Shown: piece after piece, positions 44,889 to 54,117 of the stretch
Position numbering within the stretch: the first letter of the stretch is position 1
How the letters are laid out: every line of letters starts with the position of its first letter
NCBI RefSeq assembly: GCF_022012435.1
Contig: NZ_JAKLUA010000002.1
Coordinates: forward strand, 372,001-436,000
DNA from: Bradyrhizobium zhengyangense
Lineage (GTDB): Bacteria > Pseudomonadota > Alphaproteobacteria > Rhizobiales > Xanthobacteraceae
Direction: 5' to 3'
DNA length: 64,000 nucleotides
Notes under the pieces: model-generated
Told to the model about the DNA's origin: nothing
Databases searched by the model: none
The model's input: only the letters and a program-made list of their open reading frames with translations
Position numbers and translations under genes: made by a program

Positions 44889-46058
44889 ATGGGTGCTGGC
44901 ATGTTGTTCAAAAGAATGGAATCCGGACGGGCGTCGATTTCCGACGCCGTCTATATGGAAGTCATCACGGGCCTTCACGGCACGACGGTGCCCAACATTC
45001 TTGCGGCCGCCTGCCTGGCGATGGTTGGCGCGATCACGACCTACGAGACCGGCGACATGGTGACGGCCGGACTGACGGTCGCGGGCGTGCTGGTGGCCAT
45101 TGTTCGTCTGGTCGAGATCTTTGCATTCCGCCGCCGGCTTGCGCGTTCGCCGCAGCTCGGCCGGGCCGAGGGCGGGCGCTGGGAGCGGCGCTATGTGGCC
45201 GGCACCGTCGTGACAGCCCTCATCCTCGGCCTGTTTGCAGCGCGCAGCATCGTGCTGGGTGATGCGCTCTGCTGCGTGATGGCGGTCGGCATCGGCTTCG
45301 GCTTTGGCGCCGGCGTGGTGGCGCGGCTGGCGCTGCGCCCCGTCGCGGCGCTGCTCGATCTCGTCGCGATCGCCGCGCCCGCTGCGATCGTGATTTTCAT
45401 GCAGCCCGATCTGCGCCATGTCGGGCTCGGGCTCCTGATCCTGATGTATGTCGCCGCGAGCTTCGAGATGGTGCGGCTGAGCTTCAACGCCTCGATCAAC
45501 CAGATCACGCTGAAGCGGCAGTTCGAGCAGCTGTCGCGCATCGATCCGATGACTGGCCTGGCCAATCGTTCGGTGCTCGCGACGGACTTGCCTGCCATGC
45601 TCGCGGCGGGGACGATCGCCGTTCATACGCTCGATCTCGACCGCTTCAAGGAAGCGAACGACCGCTTCGGCCATCCCGTCGGCGACGCGTTGCTGAAGCA
45701 GGTGGCCGGGCGGCTCAGAGCGATCGCCGCGACCGACGACCTCGTGGTGCGGATGGGCGGCGACGAATTCGTCCTGGTCCAGCGCGCGGCGACCGATGCG
45801 GAAGCGACGGCCCAGCGTATCGTGCGGTCGATCAGCTTGCCTTATGATATCGACGGACAGACGGTCGAGCTCGGCGCGAGCGTGGGCGTTGCCGTCGCGC
45901 CGGGCGACGGACGAACCGCGGAGGCGCTGCTGTCGCGCTCCGACAAGGCGCTCTACCGTGCCAAGCAACATCGCGGCGGCTATGTGCTGGCCCGCGAATT
46001 GAGGATGGCGGATGCGACCGCAGCGGGCCAAAGCGTTTCCGAAGGGCTGGCGGCATAA
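44889..46058 (+). CDS. Membrane diguanylate cyclase (GGDEF)
   Basis: 389 residues; ATG 44901 is an alternative start. Residues 25-200 hold about six membrane segments with no known sensor domain; the GGDEF domain follows (DPMTGLANRS, LDLDRFKEANDRFGHPVGDALL, RMGGDEF, YRAKQHRGG). The active-site motif is intact, so c-di-GMP synthesis is expected. The product-inhibition site RxxD is not present: ATDD stands where the Arg should be. The input signal is unknown; the gene stands alone after the TRAP operon. Confidence 0.92.
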   Translation: MGAGMLFKRMESGRASISDAVYMEVITGLHGTTVPNILAAACLAMVGAITTYETGDMVTAGLTVAGVLVAIVRLVEIFAFRRRLARSPQLGRAEGGRWERRYVAGTVVTALILGLFAARSIVLGDALCCVMAVGIGFGFGAGVVARLALRPVAALLDLVAIAAPAAIVIFMQPDLRHVGLGLLILMYVAASFEMVRLSFNASINQITLKRQFEQLSRIDPMTGLANRSVLATDLPAMLAAGTIAVHTLDLDRFKEANDRFGHPVGDALLKQVAGRLRAIAATDDLVVRMGGDEFVLVQRAATDAEATAQRIVRSISLPYDIDGQTVELGASVGVAVAPGDGRTAEALLSRSDKALYRAKQHRGGYVLARELRMADATAAGQSVSEGLAA

Positions 46059-46124
46059 GCAGCGGTTGGAACCGCAATCGAGATACGGTTAGATGCCTCC
46101 CAGACAAGACGGGGGAGGAATGCC

Positions 46125-48059
46125 ATGAACAGCACCGAAGTAGCCGACACGCCGAAGGACGCGACGCCTTCAGTCATTGCGCAGCAACAGGCGATGCTGA
46201 ACGCGTTGCCGTTTTCCGACACGCGGGATTTCGACGATGCGGCGCGCGGCTTCGTCGGCACCATCGAGCACGCGAAGATTACAAATCCTCAAGGGCGGAC
46301 GGTCTGGAGCCTCGAGCCCTATGGCTTTCTGTCCAGCGAGAAGGCCCCGCCGACGGTCAATCCCAGCCTGTGGCGGCAGTCGCGGCTGAATATGCAGCAC
46401 GGGTTGTTCGAGGTGGTGCCAGGCGTCTACCAGGTGCGCGGCCTCGACATCGCCAACATGACGCTGATCGAGGGCGACAGCGGCGTCATCGTGGTCGACA
46501 CCCTGACCTCCATCGAAGGCGCGCGGGCTGCGCTCGATCTCTATTTCAAACACCGCGGCTTGAAGCCGGTTGCGGCCGTCATCTTCACCCACACCCACAC
46601 CGATCACTGGGGCGGCGCGCGCGGCGTGCTGGAGGAGGACGCGCTCGCCACCGGTCGTGTACCGATCATCGCGCCGAACCTGTTCATGGAGCACGCGGTC
46701 TCCGAGAACATCATCGCTGGGCCAGCGATGCTGCGCCGGGCGCAATATCAGTTCGGGCCGTTCCTCGCCAAGGGGGCGCGAGGGCAGGTCGATTGCGGCC
46801 TCGGCAAGAGCATGGCAGCGGGTGCGGTCGCGCTGCTGCGTCCGACCGATCTGATCATGGCGACCGGCGACAAGCGTGTCATCGACGGCGTCGAGTTCGA
46901 ATTCCAGATGGCGCCGAACAGCGAAGCACCGGCGGAGATGCACTTCTTCCTGCCGCGCTACAAGCTGCTGAATTTGGCTGAGAACTGCACGCATAATTTC
47001 CACAATCTGCTGCCGTTCCGCGGCGCCGACGTGCGCGACGCGCTGGCCTGGTCAAAGTATCTGGGCGAGGCGCTGCAGCTGTGGGGTGGCAGGGCCGAGG
47101 CGATGTGCGGCCAGCATCACTGGCCTGTGTGGGGAGCTGAGCGCATCGACAGCATGATCCGCGAGCAGCGCGACCTCTACAAATTTGCGCATGACCAGAC
47201 CATCCGCCTGATGAATCACGGCCTCACTGCGGCCGAGATCGCCGAGACGATCCAGCTGCCGAAGAGCCTGGAGGGCGCCTGGCACGGTCGCGGTTACTAC
47301 GGCCACATCAGGCACAATGTGAAGGCGATCTACCAGAAATACCTCGGCTGGTACGACGCCAATCCGGTCAATCTCGATCCGCTGCCGCCGGTGGAGTCAG
47401 GCAAGAAATATGTCGAGTATATGGGCGGCGCCGATGCGATCCTGACGCGGGCGCGCGCGGATTTCGACAAGGGGGAATTCCGCTTCGTCGCGCAGGCGCT
47501 CGGTCATCTCGTCTTCGCCGAGCCCGACAATGCGGCGGCGCGCGCGTTGCTGGCCGACACGCTCGAGCAGCTCGGCTACGCCGCGGAGAGCTCGACCTGG
47601 CGCAACGCCTATCTGTTTGGCGCACAGGAGCTTCGGCAAGGCATGCCGAAGACCCCGCCGCGTCCGCCGATGCCGCGCGAGACGCTGGCGGCGCTGCGCA
47701 CGGAGCAGCTCTGGGACGTGCTCGGCATCCGCCTCAACGGTCCCAAGGCGGAAGGCAAGCGCATCGTGCTGAACTGGAGCTTTTCGGACACCGGCGAAAG
47801 GTTCGTGCTCAATCTCGAGAACTGCGCGCTCACCTATGCCGAAGGCGTTCAGGCCGACAATGCCGACGCCAGCTTCACGCTGGCGCGTGCCACGCTGGAC
47901 GAGGTGATCGCGAAGCTGACGAGCTTTCCGGAAGCGGTGGCGGGCGGGAAGGTCAAGCTTTCGGGCAACCCGATGAAGCTCGCCGAGCTGATGGGATTGA
48001 TGGACGAATTCCCGCGGATGTTTGAGATTGTGGAGCCGAAGCGGGCGGTGGTGGGGTAG
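46125..48059 (+). CDS. Alkylsulfatase-like metallo-beta-lactamase-fold hydrolase (SdsA family)
   Basis: 644 residues; GGGGGAGG before ATG 46125. The zinc motif THTHTDHWGG (His156, His158, Asp160, His161), the NLAENCTHNFHNLL segment and CGQHHWPVWG are those of SdsA-type alkylsulfatases. The C-terminal 130 residues form an SCP2-like lipid-binding domain (WDVLGIRLNGPKAEGKRIVLNW). The usual product is alcohol plus sulphate from long-chain alkyl sulphates. No signal peptide is seen, so it may be cytoplasmic, unlike the exported enzyme of Pseudomonas. Confidence 0.88.
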   Translation: MNSTEVADTPKDATPSVIAQQQAMLNALPFSDTRDFDDAARGFVGTIEHAKITNPQGRTVWSLEPYGFLSSEKAPPTVNPSLWRQSRLNMQHGLFEVVPGVYQVRGLDIANMTLIEGDSGVIVVDTLTSIEGARAALDLYFKHRGLKPVAAVIFTHTHTDHWGGARGVLEEDALATGRVPIIAPNLFMEHAVSENIIAGPAMLRRAQYQFGPFLAKGARGQVDCGLGKSMAAGAVALLRPTDLIMATGDKRVIDGVEFEFQMAPNSEAPAEMHFFLPRYKLLNLAENCTHNFHNLLPFRGADVRDALAWSKYLGEALQLWGGRAEAMCGQHHWPVWGAERIDSMIREQRDLYKFAHDQTIRLMNHGLTAAEIAETIQLPKSLEGAWHGRGYYGHIRHNVKAIYQKYLGWYDANPVNLDPLPPVESGKKYVEYMGGADAILTRARADFDKGEFRFVAQALGHLVFAEPDNAAARALLADTLEQLGYAAESSTWRNAYLFGAQELRQGMPKTPPRPPMPRETLAALRTEQLWDVLGIRLNGPKAEGKRIVLNWSFSDTGERFVLNLENCALTYAEGVQADNADASFTLARATLDEVIAKLTSFPEAVAGGKVKLSGNPMKLAELMGLMDEFPRMFEIVEPKRAVVG

Positions 48060-48082
48060 GCATTGCGGTTGTAGCAGACTTG

Positions 48083-48154
48083 GTGTCGTCCCGGCGAAGG
48101 CCGGGACGCATAACCCCAGGCGCGCGCTTTGGTCGCGCTTGTCCGGGACGACAC
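48083..48154. repeat. Palindromic repeat between convergent genes
   Basis: Outer arms GTGTCGTCCCGG (48083-48094) and CCGGGACGACAC (48143-48154), with a smaller CCCGGC-GAAG-GCCGGG hairpin at the left end and GC-rich pairing in the centre. Intergenic palindromes with GTCCCGG ends are widespread in Bradyrhizobium genomes. It may also terminate both convergent transcripts. Confidence 0.75.
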
Positions 48155-48168
48155 TGTTTGTGTAGCTG

Positions 48169-49239
48169 CTACTCCGCGCTGCTCACCAGCTTGATCCGCG
48201 GCGCTTGGGCCTCGATCAGCCCGCGATAGGCGGCAAGATAGTCGAGCGCCATTCGTCGCGCGGTGAAGCGCTTTTCGAACTGCTTGCGGATCGCGGCGCG
48301 GTCGAGTTGCGCGAGGCGCTTCACCACGCCGGCGGCGCTGATGATGTCCTCGACGACGAAGCCGGTGAGGCCCTCATCGATAATCTCCGGCACCGAGCCG
48401 CGATTGAAGGCAACCACCGGCGTACCGCAGGCCATGGCTTCGATCATCACGAGGCCGAACGGCTCCGGCCAGTCGATCGGCAGCAACAGGCCCAGTGCGC
48501 CGCTGAGGAAGTCCGACTTCTCGTGATCGCCGATCTCGCCGATGAAATCGACCAGCGGATTGCCTGCGATCATCGGCTTGATCAGCTCGTCATAATAGTC
48601 CTGGTCGGCGCGGTCGACCTTGGCCGCGATCTTCAGCGGAATGCCGCAATGCATCGCGATCTTGATGGCGCGATCGACGCCCTTCTCCGGCGCGATGCGG
48701 CCGAGCACCGCGAGATATTCCTGCTTGGCCGGCTTCGGCGTCAGCAGGTTTTCCGGCAGGCCGTGATGAATCGTCGAGACCCAGTTCGCCTGCGGCACCG
48801 GCCGTCGCTGCGCGTTGGAGATCGAGATCACAGGCATCTTGGAGAAGGTGTTGAACACAGGCTGATGCTCCGGCAGGTCGAGCCGGCCATGCAGCGTGGT
48901 CAGGAACGGCGTCGGCTGCCGGTAGAACAGCGACCAGGGGTAATAGTCGAGATGGAAGTGGAGGAAGTCGAACTCCTCGTCGTCACATTTCTGCCGCACG
49001 CGCTCCAAGAGCACCATGTGCAGCGCGTTGGGATCGCGCACGGAACCATCAAGGCGAAGCGCCCGCGGCCATAATGCGTCGAGCTTCGCCGACGTCTGCG
49101 AGTCGCCGCTGGCGAACAGCGTGACGTCGTGTCCAAGGGCCACCAACTCTTCCGTCAACCAATGCACCACCCGCTCGGTGCCGCCATACAGCTTGGGTGG
49201 AACAGCCTCCGTCAACGGAGCTACCTGCGCGATGCGCAT
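48169..49239 (-). CDS. Glycosyltransferase family 4
   Basis: 356 residues; GAGGAGAAGGTGAG before ATG 49239. It has the GT-B fold: an N-terminal domain with MRIAQVAPLTEAVPPKLYGGTERVVHWL, and a C-terminal donor domain with YLAVLGRIAPEKGVDRAI, EPFGLVMIEAMACGTPVVAFNRGSV (Glu-x7-Glu motif) and IDEGLTGFVVED. It probably transfers a sugar to a polysaccharide or lipid carrier. It is divergent from the ABC exporter and near a glycogen-debranching-like gene, a carbohydrate context. Confidence 0.88.
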   Translation of the reverse strand: MRIAQVAPLTEAVPPKLYGGTERVVHWLTEELVALGHDVTLFASGDSQTSAKLDALWPRALRLDGSVRDPNALHMVLLERVRQKCDDEEFDFLHFHLDYYPWSLFYRQPTPFLTTLHGRLDLPEHQPVFNTFSKMPVISISNAQRRPVPQANWVSTIHHGLPENLLTPKPAKQEYLAVLGRIAPEKGVDRAIKIAMHCGIPLKIAAKVDRADQDYYDELIKPMIAGNPLVDFIGEIGDHEKSDFLSGALGLLLPIDWPEPFGLVMIEAMACGTPVVAFNRGSVPEIIDEGLTGFVVEDIISAAGVVKRLAQLDRAAIRKQFEKRFTARRMALDYLAAYRGLIEAQAPRIKLVSSAE

Positions 49240-49510
49240 CTCACCTTCTCCTCTACGATCATGTGAACGTTGGAACCCCCGCCGTGTATCGGCACCGGCA
49301 TGCCGAGAAGGGAACGTTCCCGCAGTTGCGAAGTTCCTCTCAACAAACGTTACTTATTCGACACATCGCGCGCCTGTCTCGATGCTGCCATCTCCTCTTC
49401 GCAGATCGTCCGCATCCGCATGTCGTGATGACGTTGCCCGGGAACCGAGGCGAACTGGTCGTTGTTCACTCGACCAGTCAGAACAACTGAAATCATCACG
49501 ACGGGGTCAC

Positions 49511-51274
49511 ATGGATCATCTTTCTGGATACGCGCGCAGGCCATTTGCCTTTGTCTTGCGCTATCTACGGCGGCGATTGGCGTCGCATCTGGTGATCCTG
49601 TTCGCGGTCGTGGCGGCGGTTGCCTGCTCCGTGGGCACGCAGTACGGCGTCAAATCTCTCGTCGACGCCTTGTCGGCGGGAACCTCGCATGGTGGCAGCG
49701 TATGGCTGGCATTCATCCTGCTCATGTCGCTGATTGCTGCCGACAATTTTCTGTGGCGGATCGCGAGCTGGACGGCGAGCTTCACCTTCGTTCGTGTCAC
49801 GGGCGATTTACGTCGTGACATATTTCGTCATCTGACCGGACATGCGCCGAGTTATTTCCTGGACCGGATGCCGGGCATGCTGACGAGCCGCATCACGGCG
49901 ACATCCAACGCGGTGTTCACCGTCGAGAACATGTTCGTCTGGAATGTGCTGCCGCCGTGCATTGCCACAATTGCCGCAATCGGGTTGATTGGAACCGTAA
50001 GCCCCTATATGGCGGCAGGCCTGGTCGTGATCGCCGGCGGCATGGTGGCGGCGATGTTCCGTCTGGCCGCGGCAGGCAAGCCGTTGCATGACGACTTTGC
50101 CGACAAGGCGGCCGCCGTCGACGGCGAGATGATCGACGTGATCAGCAATATGCCGCTAGTCCGCGCCTTCTGCGGCATCGGCCACGAGCACGAGCGGTTT
50201 GACGCCACGGTGAACCGGGAAGTCAATGCGCGCGGACGCAGCCTGCGCTATCTGGAGAAGCTGCGGCTGTTGCATGCCGCCGTGACCGTGATCCTGACGA
50301 TTGCTCTGATGGCCTGGGCCGTCACGCTCTGGCAGCAGGGCGAGGCGACCACCGGCGACGTCGTTCTGGTCTGCACCCTCGGTATCTCGATCCTGAGCGC
50401 GACGCGCGACCTCGCGGTTGCCCTGGTCGATGTTACCCAGCATGTCGCCCGCCTGACCGAGGCGATCGCGACTTTGCTGGTGCCGCACGAGCTGCGCGAT
50501 CATCCCGAGGCCGAGCCGCTGGTCAAGAGCGGCGCCGCGATCGCGTTCAACAACGTCACCTTCGGCTATCCGGGCGGCGAGAAGATCTTCGAGCGCTTCA
50601 GCCTGCGGCTCCAGCCCGGTCAGCGCGTCGGCCTGGTCGGGCAGTCCGGCGGCGGCAAATCCACCCTGTTCACGCTGCTCCAACGCTTCTACGATGTCGA
50701 CGAGGGCAGTGTGATGATCGATGGCCAGGACATCTCCATGGTCACGCAGCAGAGTCTGCGCGAGGCGATCTCGGTGGTGCCGCAGGACATCTCGCTGTTT
50801 CATCGCTCGATCCGCGAGAACATCCGCTACGGCCGGCCGAACGCGACCGACGATGAGGTGTTGCGCGCTGCGATCGCTGCGCGCTGCGATTTCATCGACA
50901 GCCTGCCTGACGGTCTCGACACCATGGTCGGCGACCGCGGCGTCAAAATGTCCGGCGGCCAGCGCCAGCGCATCGCGATCGCGCGCGCCTTCGTGAAGGA
51001 CGCGCCGATCCTGCTGCTGGATGAGGCCACTGCCGCGCTCGACAGCGAATCCGAGGAGGCGATCCGCGAGGCGCTGTCGCGCCTGATGCGCGGTCGCACC
51101 GTGATCGCGATCGCGCATCGTCTCGCGACGCTGCGCAATTTCGACCGTGTGGTCGTGCTCAGAAACGGTAAGATCATCGAGGACGGTGCGCCCGACCGGC
51201 TGATGCAGGGGCATGGTCCGTACCGTGAGCTGGTGACGCAGGAAATGAGCCGGCTCGCGAAGTTCGCCGCGTAA
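49511..51274 (+). CDS. ABC exporter, fused permease-ATPase
   Basis: 587 residues from ATG 49511; the frame continues upstream only as a shadow of the glycosyltransferase gene. Six membrane segments in the first 330 residues, then the nucleotide-binding domain with Walker A GQSGGGKSTL, signature SGGQRQR, Walker B ILLLDEATAALDS and the switch His in IAIAHRLAT. It resembles MsbA/lipid A-type and polysaccharide exporters. Together with the adjacent glycosyltransferase it may export a glycolipid or oligosaccharide, which is inference. Confidence 0.9.
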   Translation: MDHLSGYARRPFAFVLRYLRRRLASHLVILFAVVAAVACSVGTQYGVKSLVDALSAGTSHGGSVWLAFILLMSLIAADNFLWRIASWTASFTFVRVTGDLRRDIFRHLTGHAPSYFLDRMPGMLTSRITATSNAVFTVENMFVWNVLPPCIATIAAIGLIGTVSPYMAAGLVVIAGGMVAAMFRLAAAGKPLHDDFADKAAAVDGEMIDVISNMPLVRAFCGIGHEHERFDATVNREVNARGRSLRYLEKLRLLHAAVTVILTIALMAWAVTLWQQGEATTGDVVLVCTLGISILSATRDLAVALVDVTQHVARLTEAIATLLVPHELRDHPEAEPLVKSGAAIAFNNVTFGYPGGEKIFERFSLRLQPGQRVGLVGQSGGGKSTLFTLLQRFYDVDEGSVMIDGQDISMVTQQSLREAISVVPQDISLFHRSIRENIRYGRPNATDDEVLRAAIAARCDFIDSLPDGLDTMVGDRGVKMSGGQRQRIAIARAFVKDAPILLLDEATAALDSESEEAIREALSRLMRGRTVIAIAHRLATLRNFDRVVVLRNGKIIEDGAPDRLMQGHGPYRELVTQEMSRLAKFAA

Positions 51275-51333
51275 ATCCAACAGTTGCGTTTGCCTCGGTC
51301 GCGTTCGAAACACTGGCAGCAGGGGAGCAGCTC

Positions 51334-53538
51334 ATGGCAGCCGAAGCCGCAACCAAGATCATCTCGGTATCGCAGACGATGGAGACCGTCGCCGAGCAGG
51401 CGTTCTACATTCCCATGACGGGGCCCGCCGCGCGGCCCCGCCGTTCGCTCAAGCACGACGACACCTTCATCGTGCTGGACAGCCATGGCGACATCGGTGC
51501 CTCCGCCGGCGGGCCCGACGGCCTGTTCAACCACGACACGCGTTATCTGGCGCGGCTGGAGCTGGTGCTCGACGATCTCCAGCCGCTGCTGCTCGGCTCG
51601 AACCTGCGCGACGACAATTCGGGTCTGACGGTCGACCTTACCAACCCCGATATCTATCGCCAGGGTCGCATCGTCCTGCAAAAGGACCTGCTGCACATCG
51701 TCCGCACGATCTTCCTGTGGCGCGGCACCGCGTATCAGCGCATCGGACTTCAGAACCACGGCGAACAGCGGGCCAGCTTCGAGCTGACGCTGCTGTTCGA
51801 CAATGATTTTGCCGATCTGTTCGAGGTGCGGGGCGAGCGGCGGCCGCGCCGCGGCACAGGCACCAGCAGGCTGCTCGGGCCGACCGACGTGCTGTTCGAA
51901 TATCGCGGCCTCGACGAGGCCGAGCGCACCACCGGCCTGCATTTCGATCCGCGCCCGACGCGGCTCTCGGTGAATGCCGCGACCTGGCAGCTGGAGCTCG
52001 ATCCACACGAAGCCAAATCATTGTTCGTGGCCGTGTCCTGCAACCGGCCGCTCGCGGAGAAGCCGGCGCGCTTCTTCCGGGGTCTGCTGGCGCATCGCCG
52101 CGAGATGCGGCAGTCGACGATCGGCGCGGCCAGCATCGAAACCTCCAACAACATCTTCAACGAGGTGCTGTGCCAGGCCATGGCCGACCTCAACATGCTG
52201 ATGACGGAGACGCCGCAGGGGCGCTATCCCTATGCCGGCATCCCCTGGTATTCGACGACGTTCGGCCGTGACGGTCTGATTACGGCGCTGCAGATGCTGT
52301 GGGTCGATCCTCGGGTGGCAAAAGGCGTGCTGCGGCGGCTTGCGCATTTCCAGGCCAAGGCGGTTGATCCGCTCGCCGATGCCGCACCGGGAAAGGTCCT
52401 GCACGAGATGCGCGGCGGCGAGATGGCGGCGCTGCGCGAGGTGCCATTCTCGCAATATTACGGCAGCGTGGACTCAACTGCACTGTTCGTGCTGCTCGCG
52501 GGGCGCTATTTCGAGCGGACCGGCGATGAGAAGACACTGGTCGAGCTGTGGCCTGCGATCGAGGCGGGCCTCGCCTGGATCGACGGTCCCGGAGATCCTG
52601 ATCAGGACGGCTTCGTCGAGTACCAGCGCGCCACCGAAAAAGGGCTGGCCAACCAGGGCTGGAAGGATTCTTACGATGCGATCTTCCACGCCGACGGCAA
52701 GCTCGCGGAAGGCAATATCGCGCTCGCCGAGGTCCAAGGCTACGTCTTTATGGCCAAGCAGCTCGCCGCGCGATGCGCGCTAAGGCTCGGCAAACCCGAT
52801 CTCGCGAGGAAGCTCGAGGCGGAAGCCAAGGCGCTCGCCGAGCGCTTCGAACAGGCATTCTGGTGCGAGGAGCTTGGGACCTATGCCGTCGCGCTCGACG
52901 GTCAAAAGCGGCGCTGCGAGGTCCGCACCTCGAATGCCGGGCAGGTGCTGTTCAGTGGCATGATCCGTGAGGATCGCGCCCGGCTCGTGGCCGCCGATCT
53001 GATGCGCCCGCACTTCTTCTCGGGCTGGGGCATCCGCACCGTTGCCCGCGGCGAAGTCCGCTACAATCCGATGTCCTATCACGACGGATCAATCTGGCCG
53101 CACGACAACGCACTGATCGCGCTTGGGCTTGCCCATTACGGGCTCAAGCATTCGGTCGCGCACGTCTTCAAGGGCCTGTTCGAGGCCGCGACCTATATGG
53201 ATCTGAGGCGATTGCCGGAGTTGTTCTGCGGCTTTCGTCGCGAGAAGCGGCGCGGCCCGACGCTCTATCCGGTCGCCTGCGCGCCGCAGGCCTGGGCCAG
53301 CGCAACGCCGTTCACGCTGCTGGAGGCGGCGCTCGGCATCGAGTTCGACGTCGCGCGCTGCGAGATCCGGTTGCGCAATCCGCATCTGCCGGCCTTTCTG
53401 AACGAGGTCATCCTGCGCGATCTGCGCTTGGGCGAATCCAGCGTGGATCTGCGCGTCAGCCGTCACGGCCACGACGTGGCGCTGGAGGTGCTGCGCACGC
53501 GGGGCCAGATCCAGGTGTCGATCGTGCTGACGCACTAG
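51334..53538 (+). CDS. Glycogen-debranching-like amylo-alpha-1,6-glucosidase
   Basis: 734 residues; GGGGAG precedes ATG 51334. Residues 40-260 match the N-terminal beta-domain of bacterial debranching enzymes (DTFIVLDSHGDIG, GLFNHDTRYLARLEL). Residues 290-700 form an (alpha/alpha)6 barrel with AGIPWYSTTFGRDGLITALQ (catalytic-type Asp), GLANQGWKDSYDAIFHADG and YHDGSIWPHDNALIA. The family cleaves alpha-1,6 branches or related glucosides. It lies between an exporter and a PRC-barrel gene, 59 bp after the former. Confidence 0.88.
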   Translation: MAAEAATKIISVSQTMETVAEQAFYIPMTGPAARPRRSLKHDDTFIVLDSHGDIGASAGGPDGLFNHDTRYLARLELVLDDLQPLLLGSNLRDDNSGLTVDLTNPDIYRQGRIVLQKDLLHIVRTIFLWRGTAYQRIGLQNHGEQRASFELTLLFDNDFADLFEVRGERRPRRGTGTSRLLGPTDVLFEYRGLDEAERTTGLHFDPRPTRLSVNAATWQLELDPHEAKSLFVAVSCNRPLAEKPARFFRGLLAHRREMRQSTIGAASIETSNNIFNEVLCQAMADLNMLMTETPQGRYPYAGIPWYSTTFGRDGLITALQMLWVDPRVAKGVLRRLAHFQAKAVDPLADAAPGKVLHEMRGGEMAALREVPFSQYYGSVDSTALFVLLAGRYFERTGDEKTLVELWPAIEAGLAWIDGPGDPDQDGFVEYQRATEKGLANQGWKDSYDAIFHADGKLAEGNIALAEVQGYVFMAKQLAARCALRLGKPDLARKLEAEAKALAERFEQAFWCEELGTYAVALDGQKRRCEVRTSNAGQVLFSGMIREDRARLVAADLMRPHFFSGWGIRTVARGEVRYNPMSYHDGSIWPHDNALIALGLAHYGLKHSVAHVFKGLFEAATYMDLRRLPELFCGFRREKRRGPTLYPVACAPQAWASATPFTLLEAALGIEFDVARCEIRLRNPHLPAFLNEVILRDLRLGESSVDLRVSRHGHDVALEVLRTRGQIQVSIVLTH

Positions 53539-53560
53539 CGGCGCCAGCGAGGAGGGTGTC

Positions 53561-54094
53561 ATGCGTACCGCCGGATGGTTGTCCCTAAGCTTCGCCGTCG
53601 CCGCGGGATTGACGGTTGCCGTATCGCGTGCCGCGGAGGAGCTGCCCGCGTCCGCCAATGCAGCCCCGACTGAGGCAAACGCACCGCCGACGGCTGCGCC
53701 GCCGGCCTCAGTGGTGCCCGTCACCCCGAAGGATGCCGCGCCGCCGCCGTCGGTGACCATCATCGGCGCCAGCGACGCCCATGGCGTGCTCGGCCGTGAC
53801 GTGCGCAGCGCGGCGGACGAGGACATGGGCCATATCGTCGACGTCATCGTCGATCTCAGCGGCCATGTGCGCGCCGCCGTCATCGATTTCGGCGGCTTCC
53901 TCGGCGTCGGCAGCCGCAAGATCGTGGTGGACTGGAATGCGCTGCGCTTCGGCAAGATCACCAACAAGAAGGACAGCATCACGCTGGAACTGACCAAGGC
54001 GCAGGTCGCAGCCGCGCCGGAATACAAGGAAGACATGCCGATGGTCGTGTTAGGTGCGTCCGGCAGTCTTCAACCGCTGCAAGCCATCCAGTGA
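53561..54094 (+). CDS. Exported PRC-barrel domain protein
   Basis: 177 residues; GAGGAGG before ATG 53561. A signal peptide (AGWLSLSFAVAAGLTVAVSRAAE), an Ala/Pro-rich linker, then a PRC-barrel domain (VLGRDVRSAADEDMGHIVDVIVDLSGHVRAAVIDFGGFLGVGSRKIVVDW). PRC-barrels bind ligands or partner proteins; periplasmic ones are common and poorly understood in rhizobia. It follows the debranching enzyme after 22 bp, likely in one operon. Confidence 0.88.
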   Translation: MRTAGWLSLSFAVAAGLTVAVSRAAEELPASANAAPTEANAPPTAAPPASVVPVTPKDAAPPPSVTIIGASDAHGVLGRDVRSAADEDMGHIVDVIVDLSGHVRAAVIDFGGFLGVGSRKIVVDWNALRFGKITNKKDSITLELTKAQVAAAPEYKEDMPMVVLGASGSLQPLQAIQ

Positions 54095-54117
54095 GGAGGG
54101 GGGAGGGCTGACCGCCT

